DNA of 64,000 nucleotides from Nodularia spumigena CCY9414 (GTDB lineage: Bacteria > Cyanobacteriota > Cyanobacteriia > Cyanobacteriales > Nostocaceae), in the NCBI RefSeq assembly GCF_000340565.2, contig NZ_CP007203.1:4339929-4403928 (forward strand). The letters are read 5' to 3'. The position numbers were made by a program, and so were the translations under genes. Each line of letters starts with the position of its first letter. The stretch's first letter is position 1. Shown piece after piece: positions 1-10,061 of this stretch. A model generated the notes under the pieces. That model saw nothing but the letters and a program-made list of their open reading frames with translations. It ran no database searches and was not told the DNA's origin.

Positions 1-155
1 TTGAAGTTCATGGAAATCATCTGATTATTCGCCCAGTTGAACAAGCAAGGGCGAATTGGGACAAAGCATTTGCAGCAATGGCAGAAAAACACGATGATAT
101 CCTATTAGATGATATCAATACAACAGAATGGGATCAGGTTGAATGGGAGTGGTAG
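1..155 (+). CDS. MazE/AbrB-type antitoxin, C-terminal part
   Basis: Open frame entering from the left edge (first full codon at base 3), ending at TAG 153-155; about 50 C-terminal residues are visible. The tail is acidic and tryptophan-rich (WDQVEWEW), as in the toxin-binding tails of AbrB/MazE-fold antitoxins. The next gene is a PemK/MazF toxin whose ATG lies inside this frame (13-base overlap), the usual antitoxin-toxin layout. The DNA-binding half is outside the window, so the family call rests on the tail and the partner. Confidence 0.7.
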   Translation, partial: EVHGNHLIIRPVEQARANWDKAFAAMAEKHDDILLDDINTTEWDQVEWEW

Positions 156-472
156 TCAATCGCTTTGATGTTTTCCTAGTTAGTCTTGATCCTACTATCG
201 GGAGTGAAATTCAAAAAACACGCCCCTGTTTAGTAATTTCACCAAACGAGATCAACCACCATATTGCCACCGTAATTGTTGCACCAATGACTACAAAAGG
301 ACAAACATATCCAACAAGGGTAACTTGTCAATTTCAAGGACAAAATGGACAAATTGTACTTGACCAAATTCGCACAGTGGATAAAACTCGATTAGTCAAA
401 TTTATTGGTCAAATTAGTGTAGAAGCACAAAAAACAGTTCTTGATGTCCTAGCCCAAATGTTTGGGGAATAA
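143..472 (+). CDS. MazF/PemK-family endoribonuclease toxin
   Basis: 109 residues, the usual length for PemK/MazF. Visible family marks: an N-terminal RFDVFLVSLDP strand, the KTRPCLVISP motif, VAPMTTKG, and IVLDQIRTVDKTRL, which carries the conserved D-Q-x-R-T-V-D block. Family members are sequence-specific mRNA interferases neutralised by the upstream antitoxin. ATG 143 overlaps the antitoxin gene, which suggests translational coupling. It ends 72 bases before the convergent end of secA. No motif looks lost, so the toxin is probably functional. Confidence 0.9.
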   Translation: MGVVVNRFDVFLVSLDPTIGSEIQKTRPCLVISPNEINHHIATVIVAPMTTKGQTYPTRVTCQFQGQNGQIVLDQIRTVDKTRLVKFIGQISVEAQKTVLDVLAQMFGE

Positions 473-493
473 TTAACCTCACCATAAAACAAA

Positions 494-524
494 GACGCAG
501 AAAACTCTCTGCGCCTGGTGCGTC
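494..524. terminator. Hairpin between convergent mazF-type gene and secA
   Basis: Between the two stop codons an outer stem GACGCA/TGCGTC (494-499, 519-524) competes with an inner stem GCAGA/TCTGC (497-501, 508-512). There is no strong T tract on either side, so a bidirectional terminator role is only plausible. Confidence 0.3.
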
Positions 525-544
525 TGGAGCGTGAAAAACCTTCC

Positions 545-3337
545 TTAAACCATCTCAGATGATGGCTGCGCCACAGGTTGAGGCTGAGGCTGGAACATAA
601 ACAACGAGTAAACCACGTCGCGGCGGATGTTGACCATCATATCCAAGAACAGTTCATAACCCTCGCTCTTGTACTCAATCAACGGGTCTTTCTGCCCATA
701 ACCACGCAAACCTACAGATTCGCGCAAAGCATCCATTTGTTGCAAGTGTTCCCGCCACAAAGTATCAATACGCTGCAAAATAAAGAACCTTTCAGCTTGT
801 CGCATCAGTCCCGGTTGAATTTGGTCAATTTGCGCTTCTTTGAGGTCGTAGGCAATTCGCACTTGTTCGTGGAGAAATGCCTTAATCTCGCTAACGCCCA
901 TATCCTCTAACTGAGTTGGTTCCATGTCCGCTAGCAGATAGACAAATTCCTTCACTTTGTCCACCAACTTTTGTAACTCCCACTCTTCGGAGGGTAAGTC
1001 TGGGTTGATGTAGAAATCAACGATTTCATCCATCGTTTTTTCAGCGTACTTGATTACCTGTTCTTTTAAGTCTTGACCTTCTAGAACTCGACGACGTTCA
1101 GCGTAAATAGCGCGACGTTGGTTATTCATTACCTCGTCGTACTCAAACACCTGTTTACGGATGTCGTAGTAGTAGGTTTCAACTTTTTTCTGTGCGCCTT
1201 CCAAACTGCGAGTCAGCATCCCGGATTCAATGGGCATATCTTCCTCTACTTGGAAAGCATTCATTAATCCAGCGACGCGATCGCCTCCAAAGATCCGCAA
1301 TAAGTTATCCTCTAAACTGAGGAAAAATCTTGTCGAACCGGGGTCTCCTTGTCGTCCCGCACGTCCCCGCAATTGGTTATCAATCCGCCGTGATTCGTGG
1401 CGTTCTGTACCAATTACGTGCAAACCACCTAATTCAATTACCTCATTGTGTTCTGATTCGGTGAATTGTTCGTATTCTTCCTTCACACGGTTGTAAGCTT
1501 CCCGTAACCTGAGAATCACAGGGTCATCAATGGGAGCTTTTTCTGCTGCTACAGCTACCTTATCCTCAGCTTCCAGTTCTGGTAAACTGCGATCGCCATA
1601 CTCCCGCACAGCGACTTCCACAGCATCTTTTAATAACTGTTCCGTTTCCTTTGTCAGTTCAGTGGGAAAAATTTCCGGTGAAGCTCGCCAAGTTTTGACT
1701 TTCTTCCCAGGAACAAAACCTTGACCACCACCGTGTCCTGTAGGCAAACCAGCAGCTCTTTGCACACCAAAAACATCTTCATCTTCTGGCCTGACAATTC
1801 GCGGCATAAAGTATTCCCGCAGCTTCAGACGTGCCATGTATTCGGAGTTACCACCCAGGATGATGTCTGTACCTCTACCAGCCATGTTTGTGGCAATGGT
1901 TACAGCACCTCTGCGTCCCGCTTGGGCGACAATTTCCGCTTCCCGTTCCACGTTTTCTGGTCGAGCGTTGAGCAGTTCGTGGGGAATCTCCATCTGCTTG
2001 AGCAGCTGACTGAGATATTCCGATTTTTCCACACTGGTGGTTCCTACCAAAACTGGTCTGCCGAGTTCGTGCATTTCGGCACATTCTCCGGCGATCGCCC
2101 GCCATTTACCAGGTTCTGTTTTAAACACCATATCCGGCCAGTCTTGCCGTCTTCTGACTCTATTGGTGGGAATTACCGCAACTTCTAATTTATAGATTTT
2201 TTCAAATTCTGGCTCTTCAGTTTTTGCCGTTCCTGTCATCCCACCGAGTTTGGGATAAAGCAAGAACAAATTTTGATAAGTAATTGTCGCCAGAGTTTGA
2301 GTTTCCGGTTGAATATCTACGTGTTCTTTCGCTTCAATTGCTTGGTGTAAACCATCACTCCAACGCCTTCCGGGTAAAACACGCCCAGTAAATTCATCAA
2401 CAATTACTACTTCCTTATTACCAACGATGTAGTGTTTGTCCTTGAGGAAAAGTTCCTTAGCTTTAATAGCATTGAACATGAAATGCGCCCAAGGATCTTC
2501 CGGGTCAAATAAATCTGTAACACCCAAAAGATTTTCTGATTCCGCGAACCCTTCATCAGTTAACAGCACGTTCCGAGCTTTTTCATCGACCTCGTAATGC
2601 TCATCTACTTGCAGTCTGGAAGCAATTTCAGCAGCTTGTAAGTATTTTTCTGTAGGTCTTTCTACCTGTCCAGAAATAATGAGTGGTGTCCGCGCCTCAT
2701 CAACTAAAATCGAGTCTACCTCGTCAATCACACAATAATTAAACGGGCGTTGTACCACATCAGCCATCGATGTGGACATATTGTCCCGCAGGTAGTCAAA
2801 ACCGATCTCACTGTTAGTGACATAAGTGATGTCGCACGCATAGTTTTTCTGGCGTTCACTGGGAATCATGCTCGACTGAATTAGTCCCACACTCAATCCC
2901 AAAAACCGATGTACCTGTCCCATCCATTCAGCATCCCGACGAGCCAGGTAATCGTTGACTGTAATTACGTGTACACCTTTACCAGTTAGAGCATTTAAAT
3001 AACTTGGCAAAGTAGCAACCAGAGTTTTACCTTCCCCGGTTTTCATTTCCGCAATTTGCCCAGAGTGTAGGATGACACCGCCCAACATCTGGACATCAAA
3101 ATGTCGCAATCCCAAGACTCGCCGTCCGGCTTCTCTGACCACAGCAAAGGCTTCTGGTAGAATATCATCCAGCGTTTCGCCTTTAGCAAGCCGCTCTTTA
3201 AATTCTCCGGTTTTACCTTTTAACTCCTCATCGGAAAGGGCTGCAATGTCTTCCTCTAAGAGGTTAATCTCACTAATATAAGGTTGGTATTTTTTCAGCT
3301 TACGAGCGTTGGGATCGCCCAACAAAAGTTTTAGCAT
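545..3337 (-). CDS. secA: Preprotein translocase ATPase SecA
   Basis: 930 residues; motor of the Sec pathway, driving unfolded proteins through SecYEG of the plasma and thylakoid membranes. Walker A is MKTGEGKT (residues 98-105). The [20 protein letters not shown] and [14 protein letters not shown] blocks give the two RecA-like lobes with the preprotein cross-linking domain between them. A 60-70 residue insert after the GRGTDI block (with GHGGGQG) resembles cyanobacterial and plastid SecA. The C-terminus ends in a Q/P-rich tail and lacks the zinc-binding cysteine motif of proteobacterial SecA, normal for cyanobacteria. Single-gene transcription unit. Confidence 0.98.
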   Translation of the reverse strand: MLKLLLGDPNARKLKKYQPYISEINLLEEDIAALSDEELKGKTGEFKERLAKGETLDDILPEAFAVVREAGRRVLGLRHFDVQMLGGVILHSGQIAEMKTGEGKTLVATLPSYLNALTGKGVHVITVNDYLARRDAEWMGQVHRFLGLSVGLIQSSMIPSERQKNYACDITYVTNSEIGFDYLRDNMSTSMADVVQRPFNYCVIDEVDSILVDEARTPLIISGQVERPTEKYLQAAEIASRLQVDEHYEVDEKARNVLLTDEGFAESENLLGVTDLFDPEDPWAHFMFNAIKAKELFLKDKHYIVGNKEVVIVDEFTGRVLPGRRWSDGLHQAIEAKEHVDIQPETQTLATITYQNLFLLYPKLGGMTGTAKTEEPEFEKIYKLEVAVIPTNRVRRRQDWPDMVFKTEPGKWRAIAGECAEMHELGRPVLVGTTSVEKSEYLSQLLKQMEIPHELLNARPENVEREAEIVAQAGRRGAVTIATNMAGRGTDIILGGNSEYMARLKLREYFMPRIVRPEDEDVFGVQRAAGLPTGHGGGQGFVPGKKVKTWRASPEIFPTELTKETEQLLKDAVEVAVREYGDRSLPELEAEDKVAVAAEKAPIDDPVILRLREAYNRVKEEYEQFTESEHNEVIELGGLHVIGTERHESRRIDNQLRGRAGRQGDPGSTRFFLSLEDNLLRIFGGDRVAGLMNAFQVEEDMPIESGMLTRSLEGAQKKVETYYYDIRKQVFEYDEVMNNQRRAIYAERRRVLEGQDLKEQVIKYAEKTMDEIVDFYINPDLPSEEWELQKLVDKVKEFVYLLADMEPTQLEDMGVSEIKAFLHEQVRIAYDLKEAQIDQIQPGLMRQAERFFILQRIDTLWREHLQQMDALRESVGLRGYGQKDPLIEYKSEGYELFLDMMVNIRRDVVYSLFMFQPQPQPVAQPSSEMV

Positions 3338-3568
3338 GGCAGATTATGGAAATAAGTCAAGGGTTACGGTGAATAAAGTTTTTGTATTGATTATAAGAAT
3401 TTAACCCAATCCAGCCATTTAGGTTTTAGATGGGTAGAAAATCAGAATTAACTCAAAAACAGCAAAAAGTAGATCCAATCATTTATTAAACCGATTGGTG
3501 TTATTTTTCAGTTTAAATTTGCAACTAATCTAATAGTATCATTTTGCCCACAACTGAGTCATACAGTC

Positions 3569-3600
3569 TGGTCATTGGTCATTGGTCATTGGTCATTGGG
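3569..3600. repeat. TGGTCAT heptamer tandem repeat (STRR)
   Basis: Four consecutive TGGTCAT units, followed at 3615-3645 by GCTCCCT-type repeats that run into the 3' end of the adjacent cytochrome gene. Short tandem heptamers of this type are characteristic of filamentous cyanobacteria. Confidence 0.9.
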
Positions 3601-4186
3601 AAGTTACCGTCTTCTCCCCCCTGCTCCCTGCTCCCTGCTCCCCTACCTCTTCCCATTCCCCACTCAGGCGGCGAAAATTAAAATCCCTCGCGCCCGGATG
3701 ACAACTCACACAACTGCTGAGTTCAACAGGACGGGGTAAATCGACTTGGGGGTGCAAAGCCTGAAAATAACGTGAAGAATTGACGCGATAGGATGTAGCT
3801 TCGTCTTGTCGCTGTATACGAGAGAAAGTAGAAAGATACCTCCAAACGAGTATCCGGGGAGGATCAATTAAAGGTTTAAGTTGTACGCCGTAGTGCTGTG
3901 AGTCTTGTAAAAGATTTCTCCAGGTTTGGGAGGGTAAAACTTCTGGGGGGAGAGCTATGTGACAGGTGGAGCAGTTCTCCAGATATAATTGTTTCCCTAA
4001 CTGATACTGTGCAGGTACTACGTCAACTGTACCAATTTCTGATGTGGGAGTAGCACTGTAAGCGCTAGTGGCAAGGGAAAGCAGCCAGCCCATAGCCAGA
4101 CTCCAAGCTAAAATTACCACAATTAAGCCTAGGGAACGGCCTTTGAGTTGGCGTTTTCGGAATTTACGCTTGATAAAATTTGACAT
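3593..4186 (-). CDS. Membrane-anchored dihaem cytochrome c
   Basis: 197 residues. A basic N-terminus and one hydrophobic segment (about 20-45) form a signal anchor or signal peptide. Two c-type haem sites follow: CSTCH (72-76) and CVSCH (159-163). The protein should face the periplasm or thylakoid lumen and carry electrons; its partner is not shown by context. The last ~18 residues (GEQGAGSRGEKTVTSQ) are encoded by tandem repeat DNA rather than conserved sequence, so the ancestral C-terminus has probably been replaced by repeat invasion. No operon partner. Confidence 0.8.
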   Translation of the reverse strand: MSNFIKRKFRKRQLKGRSLGLIVVILAWSLAMGWLLSLATSAYSATPTSEIGTVDVVPAQYQLGKQLYLENCSTCHIALPPEVLPSQTWRNLLQDSQHYGVQLKPLIDPPRILVWRYLSTFSRIQRQDEATSYRVNSSRYFQALHPQVDLPRPVELSSCVSCHPGARDFNFRRLSGEWEEVGEQGAGSRGEKTVTSQ

Positions 4187-4268
4187 TCCTCACATTCCCC
4201 AATACTTAGATGTGGCGCTTTTAACCAATCATAAAGCTTACACAGACCTAATATATTAATCAAGCATA

Positions 4269-4625
4269 TTAAACTGAAAAATCAGTCACAATATCTCGGA
4301 TTTCATTTACACTAATATCTTCTCGGTCAGACTTGGAATAAATTGTTAGTAGCAAAATACTTGTAGGTGATTCAACTTGATAAATTAAGCGGTATCCAGC
4401 ACTTTTACCTCTTTGGATATTACTGTTGCGAACTCTCGCCTTATATACAACATATTCCTCACCAAGGCCGCCAATTCTATCTCCCAGAACACTACCTTGT
4501 TGTAATTGTTCAATAATCCCTTGTAAGTCAGAACGAATATTGCGAAATCTTTTGGAAAGGTCACGTAAGTTTTGTTTATATTCAGGAGTTAAATCGATTA
4601 ATACCATTGGCTGTTCATTCGGCAT
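4269..4625 (-). CDS. RelE/ParE-superfamily toxin-like protein
   Basis: 118 residues. The order of elements fits the RelE/HigB fold: an N-terminal helical pair (EYKQNLRDLSKRFRNI...LQGIIEQLQQG), then GDRIGG, VYKARVRN, SAGYRLIYQV and ILLLTIYSKSDRED. The GYRLIYQ and LLTIYSKSDRED strands are the diagnostic parts. It overlaps the upstream 85-residue gene by 11 bases, typical of an antitoxin-first pair. Members of the family cleave ribosome-bound mRNA; activity here is inferred. Confidence 0.72.
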   Translation of the reverse strand: MPNEQPMVLIDLTPEYKQNLRDLSKRFRNIRSDLQGIIEQLQQGSVLGDRIGGLGEEYVVYKARVRNSNIQRGKSAGYRLIYQVESPTSILLLTIYSKSDREDISVNEIRDIVTDFSV

Positions 4626-4872
4626 CGATTCCCTCCCACATTTGGGATAATGGTAGGCGTTGTCCTGCTTTGGCTTGTTGTAAAGCTCTTTTCAAGCTGG
4701 CTTTAATTTCTTCAACGGGTGTATCATCTGGGTCAACTGCTTCTATTTCTACCTGTTCTGGAACTAACACAATTACCCGCACTTGATGAGGATAAGTTGT
4801 TCCCTGAATCGGCTGATCTAGAACTAAATTGCCCTCAGCGTCAATCTTGCCAGTAACTTCGATAGCTTTCAT
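4615..4872 (-). CDS. Probable antitoxin of the RelE-type pair
   Basis: 85 residues beginning MKAIEVTGKIDAEGNLVLDQP, a short beta-rich start common in cyanobacterial antitoxins, then an acidic stretch (VEIEAVDPDDTPVEEI) and a helix likely to bind the toxin. Its stop codon lies inside the start of the toxin gene. No classical DNA-binding motif is obvious, so autorepression is not assured. The antitoxin role is inferred mainly from gene order and size. Confidence 0.65.
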   Translation of the reverse strand: MKAIEVTGKIDAEGNLVLDQPIQGTTYPHQVRVIVLVPEQVEIEAVDPDDTPVEEIKASLKRALQQAKAGQRLPLSQMWEGIDAE

Positions 4873-4933
4873 GTTTTATCTACTTGTTTTGTCGAAGATC
4901 CTAACACGCCCAAATCTCAACAGGACAAGGACA

Positions 4934-5842
4934 TTAAGGAATAGGAACTGACCTTAATAATCGCTCAACTACAGTTCTAGCATTGCGTCCTCCCCTGGGA
5001 ATGAGGCGATGACAGAGGACGTGAGGGACGAGAAATTTGACATCATCGGGAATAGCGTAATCACGCCCTAAGAGAAAAGCTAGGGCTTGGGTAGCCTTTT
5101 GTAATGCCACAGTACCACGCGGACTTACACCCAAAGTGATTTCTTCATCTTGTCTTGTTGAGCGGACTAATTCGAGAATGTATTGTTGCAGAGAAGTTTC
5201 TACTCTGACTTGCGAACAGACTTTACGCAATTCAGCTACTTCCGCCAAGGTAAGACAAGGCTGCAAATCAGTAAAACTCCGACCGTTTTGCAGGTTTTGC
5301 AACATCTCTAGTTCTTCTGTAGCCCCAGGATAGCCCAAACTTAAGGACAACATGAACCGATCCATCTGGGCTTCTGGTAAGGGAAAAGTGCCTTGATATT
5401 CTATGGGGTTCTGGGTAGCAATGACAAAGAACGGCTGAGGAACTGGACGAGAGACACTATCAATTGTGACTTGATGCTCTTCCATGACTTCCAGCAAGGC
5501 TGACTGGGTGCGGGGTGTGGCGCGGTTGATTTCGTCGGCTAGGAGGATATTGGCAAATATTGGCCCTGGGAGAAAGGTAAATTCGCCGCTTTTGGGGTTC
5601 CAAATATTTGTACCAGTGATGTCAGTTGGTAGTAAGTCGGGGGTACATTGTAGCCGTTGAAATTGGCCATCCAGTGAACGGGCTAGGGATTTAGCGAGGA
5701 GAGTTTTACCAACTCCAGGGACATCTTCTAGTAGTGCATGACCGCCACCTAATAGGGCGACTAGGACTAAGCGGATGGCTTCGTTTTTGCCAACGATGGT
5801 ACGAGCCAGATTTTGGGTGAGGGTATCAATTTTTTCTCTCAT
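4934..5842 (-). CDS. MoxR-family AAA+ ATPase
   Basis: 302 residues, full length for MoxR. Walker A lies in EDVPGVGKTLLAKSLA, Walker B in ILLADEINRATPRTQSALLE, sensor 1 in VIATQNPIEYQGTFPLPEAQMDRF, followed by the lid domain. MoxR proteins act as chaperone-like ATPases that mature metal-containing or surface complexes, usually with a VWA-domain protein and a DUF58 protein. Neither partner is adjacent here, so its substrate cannot be inferred from context. It lies 108 bases downstream of ribF on the same strand. Confidence 0.92.
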   Translation of the reverse strand: MREKIDTLTQNLARTIVGKNEAIRLVLVALLGGGHALLEDVPGVGKTLLAKSLARSLDGQFQRLQCTPDLLPTDITGTNIWNPKSGEFTFLPGPIFANILLADEINRATPRTQSALLEVMEEHQVTIDSVSRPVPQPFFVIATQNPIEYQGTFPLPEAQMDRFMLSLSLGYPGATEELEMLQNLQNGRSFTDLQPCLTLAEVAELRKVCSQVRVETSLQQYILELVRSTRQDEEITLGVSPRGTVALQKATQALAFLLGRDYAIPDDVKFLVPHVLCHRLIPRGGRNARTVVERLLRSVPIP

Positions 5843-5950
5843 GCACCAAAGAATAAATCTTTCTAATTGGGTAAGGAATTGGAATGGAGAATTACCTATG
5901 CTAGATTCTCCATTCCCTAATTTAGAGTATTCCCATTTAGTGATGAGAAA

Positions 5951-7009
5951 TCAGCATTCAGCGCTCAAATGTTCTCTAGCAACAGTACAGTCAAGTTGAA
6001 TTTGTGTTTTCAGGTCTTCTAGAGTGGGAAATTTCTGTTCGGGGCGCAAAAATTCCACTAGCTGTACACCCAATTGTTTGCCATATAAATCACTAGACCA
6101 ATCGAACAGATGCACTTCCACTGATAAGTTACTACCATTGACTGTGGGGCGGTTCCCGATGTTCATCACACCCAAGTTCTGATATGGAGTGGTTGCATCT
6201 GGTGTCTGACTCAAAATAGCAGCACGGACTGCATAAACACCTTGGCGGGGGACAAATTTGTCCTTTGGTAGTTGCAGGTTGGCGGTAGGAAAACCAATGG
6301 TTCGTCCCATTTTTTGACCGGGAACGACAGTACCAATGAGGGTGTAAGGTCTTCCCAGTAGGAGGTTGGCGTTTTTGATGTCACCACTTTCTAAGTAGTG
6401 GCGGATCAGTGAAGTGCTAATGGGAGCCTCCTGGGTGGGAGCTTTGTCTGTATAAGTTTGTAGGGAAACGATGGTGACGGGGATATGATACTTGGCGGCT
6501 AGTAGCTGCAAATCTTTGGCAGTACCACGACGCTGTTTGCCAAAACAAAAGTCTTGTCCAACACTAATTCGCCGACATTGGAGTTGTTTGACTAATATCT
6601 GCTCGACAAAATCTTGGGGAGATAATGCAGATAATTCTTTGTCAAAGGGTAGCAGTACAAGTTGTTCTACTCCTAGCGATCGCAATTGTTGGACTTTTTC
6701 CTCCAGTGGTGTTAATAAAGGCCTTGGTTGACCTGTAAAAAATTCTAGTGGATGGGGGTCAAAGGTGACAACTGTCGAGTATGTCTGTTCTTGTGGTGGG
6801 GTTGGTGAGGAGTCCGAGTAGTTTAGGAAATTTTCCCCATCTTCTCGTCTTGGCTCATCCTTTGTTGGGGGCAAAATTGGTTGAATAACTCTGTGATGAC
6901 CAAGATGCACACCATCAAATTTGCCAAGAGCCACAGCAGTTGGCTTGAGCAACGTTTCCATTGAGGAAGTAACCCACATAGAACGTCCATTTTTAGACAA
7001 ATTGAGCAT
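5951..7009 (-). CDS. ribF: Bifunctional riboflavin kinase/FAD synthetase
   Basis: 352 residues; converts riboflavin to FMN and then FAD. The N-terminal FAD synthetase domain has VALGKFDGVHLGHH with the HLGH nucleotidyl-transfer motif, VTFDPHP and the ISTSLIR motif. The C-terminal riboflavin kinase domain has GRTIGFPTAN and VMNIGNRPT. A hydrophilic insert of about 30 residues (roughly 47-76) separates the first strand from VVTFDPHP and is longer than in most bacterial RibF. The upstream Met at 7009 is preferred; Met-17 is an alternative. Confidence 0.95.
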   Translation of the reverse strand: MLNLSKNGRSMWVTSSMETLLKPTAVALGKFDGVHLGHHRVIQPILPPTKDEPRREDGENFLNYSDSSPTPPQEQTYSTVVTFDPHPLEFFTGQPRPLLTPLEEKVQQLRSLGVEQLVLLPFDKELSALSPQDFVEQILVKQLQCRRISVGQDFCFGKQRRGTAKDLQLLAAKYHIPVTIVSLQTYTDKAPTQEAPISTSLIRHYLESGDIKNANLLLGRPYTLIGTVVPGQKMGRTIGFPTANLQLPKDKFVPRQGVYAVRAAILSQTPDATTPYQNLGVMNIGNRPTVNGSNLSVEVHLFDWSSDLYGKQLGVQLVEFLRPEQKFPTLEDLKTQIQLDCTVAREHLSAEC

Positions 7010-7750
7010 CCAGATTCTGGGATTTTAGGTTTATTTAGCCATCAGCCACAAGCTACCTTACGTTCAACCGTCTACAATCAAAGCTTGATCTTTAATCCTC
7101 CTCTCGGCTCCTTTACCCTACTTCTGCAAAAAGTATCTCTAATGAGTGCATTTGGTTAGTGTCTAGGCGCAAGAGCAGGGGTCTACAAGCGTTTTTGATT
7201 AGCTAATAAACCACATAGCTGATCTTCGAGTGGGTCACGGCGTATTTTTGACATACTCCCCGACGTGAACGCACGGGGATTCTCTGCTACTGGCGAAAGT
7301 TGCGGAGCAAACCCCGTCTGACACTCTCTCGCAGACTCGATAACGCCCTATCGAGTTGGATGACTCCAAACTACCAGAGTTGGTTTTCTTTCTTGAGGCT
7401 TTATAGTCTTGGCATTCTGCATTTTACCGCTAGCAATGCTCTGTCCCAACTAAACTATTTGGCTACATTCTCTGGTGTTGCTTGAAGTTTTACCCGAACA
7501 ACTACTCTTCGGAACCCCCTACTCCAACTTTATGAGAGAACTTATGGGTATTATACACTCAGATCAAGTCCCCCTAGAATCCGCAGGCTTTCAACCCAAT
7601 TTTTTGGGAAGGTAGGCGATCGCGCTAATAGCTGCTATGGTCTCCAAAACCAAAATTATTTGGTGAGCCTAAGTAATGGGTAAAAATTTTTCGGTTTCAC
7701 AACTTTTATACTAGCACAGCCAAGTTGCTCTAATCGATTACACCAAGAAC
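7010..7750. other. Gene-free stretch between ribF and surE
   Basis: 741 bases without a convincing gene. The middle (7248 to about 7600) is a decayed IS200/IS605-like sequence listed separately. The rest has one HIP1-like site near 7617 and no recognisable RNA or promoter. The 61-residue frame at 7300-7485 lies wholly in the element and shows no protein-like features. Confidence 0.6.
7248..7600 (-). mobile_element. Decayed IS200/IS605-type element without tnpB
   Basis: On the minus strand the sequence ends in a right-end-like hairpin: AATCCCC, 13 bases, GGGGAG, then TCAA at 7248. The same layout closes the element at 14661. An 8-bp perfect stem ACTCGATA/TATCGAGT lies near 7336-7357. No transposase frame survives; the left end near 7600 is only approximate. 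It could be a palindrome-associated non-autonomous element or the tail of a lost tnpB copy including its guide-RNA region. Confidence 0.5.
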
Positions 7751-8548
7751 TCAAGGAAGCTGAAATTCCCAGTTAGACAATTTATCTAGTCCTGTAGGAT
7801 AGGTGAGATTATATTGTAATGGCGTGATGCTGATGTAGTTATTGCGGATCACATGAACATCGATAGGCACGTTTTCAGATAAATTTAAACCTTCGGGTGG
7901 TTCCACCTCTTCTAAAACTTCTCCGGTTAACCAGTAATAGATTTTGCCACGGGGATCGACTCGCTTATCAAAAACATCAACGTAACGCCGCACTCCTTGA
8001 CGAGTAAAGGTAACTCCGGCAATTTTTTCCCATTTGACAGGGGGAACGTTAACATTGAGCAACATTAATTCTGGTAGGGGATTTACAGCTATTTTCTCCA
8101 CCAGGATTTGGGCAAACTTAGCAGCAGGTTGAAAGTCTTTGGATGTGTGGCTGGTGAGACTGAAGGCTATGCTGGGAATGCCCTCAATTATGCCTTCCAT
8201 AGCAGCCGAAACAGTACCGGAATAAAGAATTTCAGTTCCCAAATTTGCGCCTTGATTAATGCCAGATAGCACCAAATCAGGGGGAGAATCTAGCAAAGCC
8301 CACAGTGCCAATTTTACACAGTCTGAGGGAGTCCCATCACAAGCCCAAGCATTGATAGCCGGATGAAATACTGATTCGATTACTTCGGCGCGAATGGGTT
8401 GGTGCATGGTTAGTCCATGTCCAGTTGCGGAACGCTCCCGATCTGGGCAAACTACAGTGACATCATGTCCTGCTTCTGCTAAGGAGTCAGCTAGGGTACG
8501 AATACCCAAGGCAGAAACTCCGTCATCATTACTAATGAGTAATTTCAT
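7751..8548 (-). CDS. surE: 5'/3'-nucleotidase SurE
   Basis: 265 residues. The metal site is visible in LLISNDDG at the N-terminus and in [10 protein letters not shown]; the [15 protein letters not shown] loop and IPSIAFSL are also family-typical. SurE dephosphorylates nucleoside monophosphates and is linked to stationary-phase and stress survival. ATG 8548 begins directly at the family N-terminus. It is divergent from pheS with about 270 bases between them, so each has its own promoter. Confidence 0.96.
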   Translation of the reverse strand: MKLLISNDDGVSALGIRTLADSLAEAGHDVTVVCPDRERSATGHGLTMHQPIRAEVIESVFHPAINAWACDGTPSDCVKLALWALLDSPPDLVLSGINQGANLGTEILYSGTVSAAMEGIIEGIPSIAFSLTSHTSKDFQPAAKFAQILVEKIAVNPLPELMLLNVNVPPVKWEKIAGVTFTRQGVRRYVDVFDKRVDPRGKIYYWLTGEVLEEVEPPEGLNLSENVPIDVHVIRNNYISITPLQYNLTYPTGLDKLSNWEFQLP

Positions 8549-8814
8549 GGGTCAAACAATTTGGGATTTTAGATGTTAGATTTTGGTTCGACCCACAGAG
8601 CAATCTGGGGGCTTCTACAATTAAGGAACTATGGGTCAATAGTTAGTTGTGATTTTTGCGGAATCATTTGTCAATATTGAGATATCTCCAGTATGAGGCA
8701 AAACAACACCCTCACCAGCCAATGACCTCTAAACTAGTAACCAGAGGTGGGATTTTGAGCAGTCCAAAGTCGTAGACTAATAAGCAATGACTCATGACCA
8801 ATGACTAAGAACTA

Positions 8815-9807
8815 ATGACTACCAATTTAGAGGCTCAACTTTTAGCACTGCGGCACGAAGGAGAACAAGCGATCGCCGCCGCAGACACCCTAGAACGTCT
8901 AGAAGAACTCAGAATTAGCTATTTGGGTAAAAAAGGGCAACTGGGGGCTTTATTGCGAAGTATGGGGCAAATGAGTGCGGAGGAAAGACCAAAAATTGGG
9001 GCGATCGCCAATACAGTCAAAGAATCCCTACAAAATAGTCTAGACCAGCAACGCACCGCTTTAGAATCCGCCAAAATTAAAGCACAACTAGAAGCGGAAA
9101 CCCTAGATGTGACTATGCCGGGAATTTACCGCCCCCAAGGTCGGATTCATCCACTCAATGGTATTATTGACCGGGCGCTGGATACTTTTGTCGGCATGGG
9201 CTACACCGTAGCAGAAGGGCCAGAGATGGAAACAGATTATTATAATTTTGAAGCTCTGAATACTCCACCTGATCACCCCGCCCGTGATATGCAGGATACC
9301 TTCTACCTACCAGACGGAAATCTTCTGCGGACTCATACCTCATCAGTACAAATTCGCTACATGGAAAAGGAGGAACCACCCATCCGGGTTGTAGCCCCAG
9401 GGCGAGTTTATCGGCGAGATAATGTCGATGCTACGCACTCGGCGGTTTTCCATCAAATCGAACTTTTAGCGATCGATGAGGGTTTGACATTTACAGACCT
9501 CAAAGGTACTGTCAAGCTGTTTTTACAAGCCATATTTGGGGATTTACCCATTCGTTTCCGTGCTAGTTATTTCCCCTTTACAGAACCTTCGGCTGAAGTA
9601 GATTTACAGTGGAATGGGCGCTGGTTAGAAGTGATGGGCTGCGGAATGGTTGATCCAAATGTGATGAAATCAGTAGGCTATGATCCAGAAATTTACACTG
9701 GATTTGCTGCTGGTTTCGGTGTAGAACGTTTTGCGATGGTGTTACATCAAATCGACGATATCCGCCGTTTGTACTCTAGCGATTTACGGTTTTTACAGCA
9801 GTTTTAA
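8815..9807 (+). CDS. pheS: Phenylalanyl-tRNA synthetase alpha subunit
   Basis: 330 residues, usual length for PheS. An N-terminal coiled-coil arm (residues 1-90) is followed by the class II core: motif 2 around [20 protein letters not shown] and motif 3 in [22 protein letters not shown]. It charges tRNA-Phe in complex with PheT. pheT is not adjacent, as is common in cyanobacteria. A hairpin terminator follows about 80 bases downstream. The upstream region carries imperfect CAATGACT-type heptamers that run up to the start codon. Confidence 0.97.
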   Translation: MTTNLEAQLLALRHEGEQAIAAADTLERLEELRISYLGKKGQLGALLRSMGQMSAEERPKIGAIANTVKESLQNSLDQQRTALESAKIKAQLEAETLDVTMPGIYRPQGRIHPLNGIIDRALDTFVGMGYTVAEGPEMETDYYNFEALNTPPDHPARDMQDTFYLPDGNLLRTHTSSVQIRYMEKEEPPIRVVAPGRVYRRDNVDATHSAVFHQIELLAIDEGLTFTDLKGTVKLFLQAIFGDLPIRFRASYFPFTEPSAEVDLQWNGRWLEVMGCGMVDPNVMKSVGYDPEIYTGFAAGFGVERFAMVLHQIDDIRRLYSSDLRFLQQF

Positions 9808-9887
9808 CTTTTGGTTCCAAAGGTGAATTAGGCTTCTTGTGATGAGTAGCTAATTGCTCTCAGACTATAAACTTAAAATTCTGGACA

Positions 9888-9911
9888 AAAAGCCTGCAAA
9901 TGCAGGCTTTT
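9888..9911 (+). terminator. Intrinsic-type terminator of pheS
   Basis: Perfect stem AAAAGCCTGCA / TGCAGGCTTTT with a two-base loop. The T run is the 3' arm itself. It lies 80 bases past the pheS stop. Confidence 0.75.
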
Positions 9912-10061
9912 GAAACTTCCTCTACTTTAGCACTAGTAACAAGGCTGAATTTGCTGTTAACTGTAGACCAAAAGGTAAAATACTTTAATCTAAAGAGCAT
10001 CAATAATCAGTCTAGCTAACCAAAAAAAATTCTACATATTCAACAACATTGGAGCATAAAT

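Noticed and set aside
3569..3600. Tandem TGGTCAT units, and similar arrays elsewhere, as a CRISPR array
   Set aside because: Units are seven bases with no spacers; they are the heptamer STRRs typical of filamentous cyanobacteria.
7300..7485. 61-codon frame near 7.4 kb
   Set aside because: It lies fully inside the decayed element and crosses its stems; composition is not protein-like.
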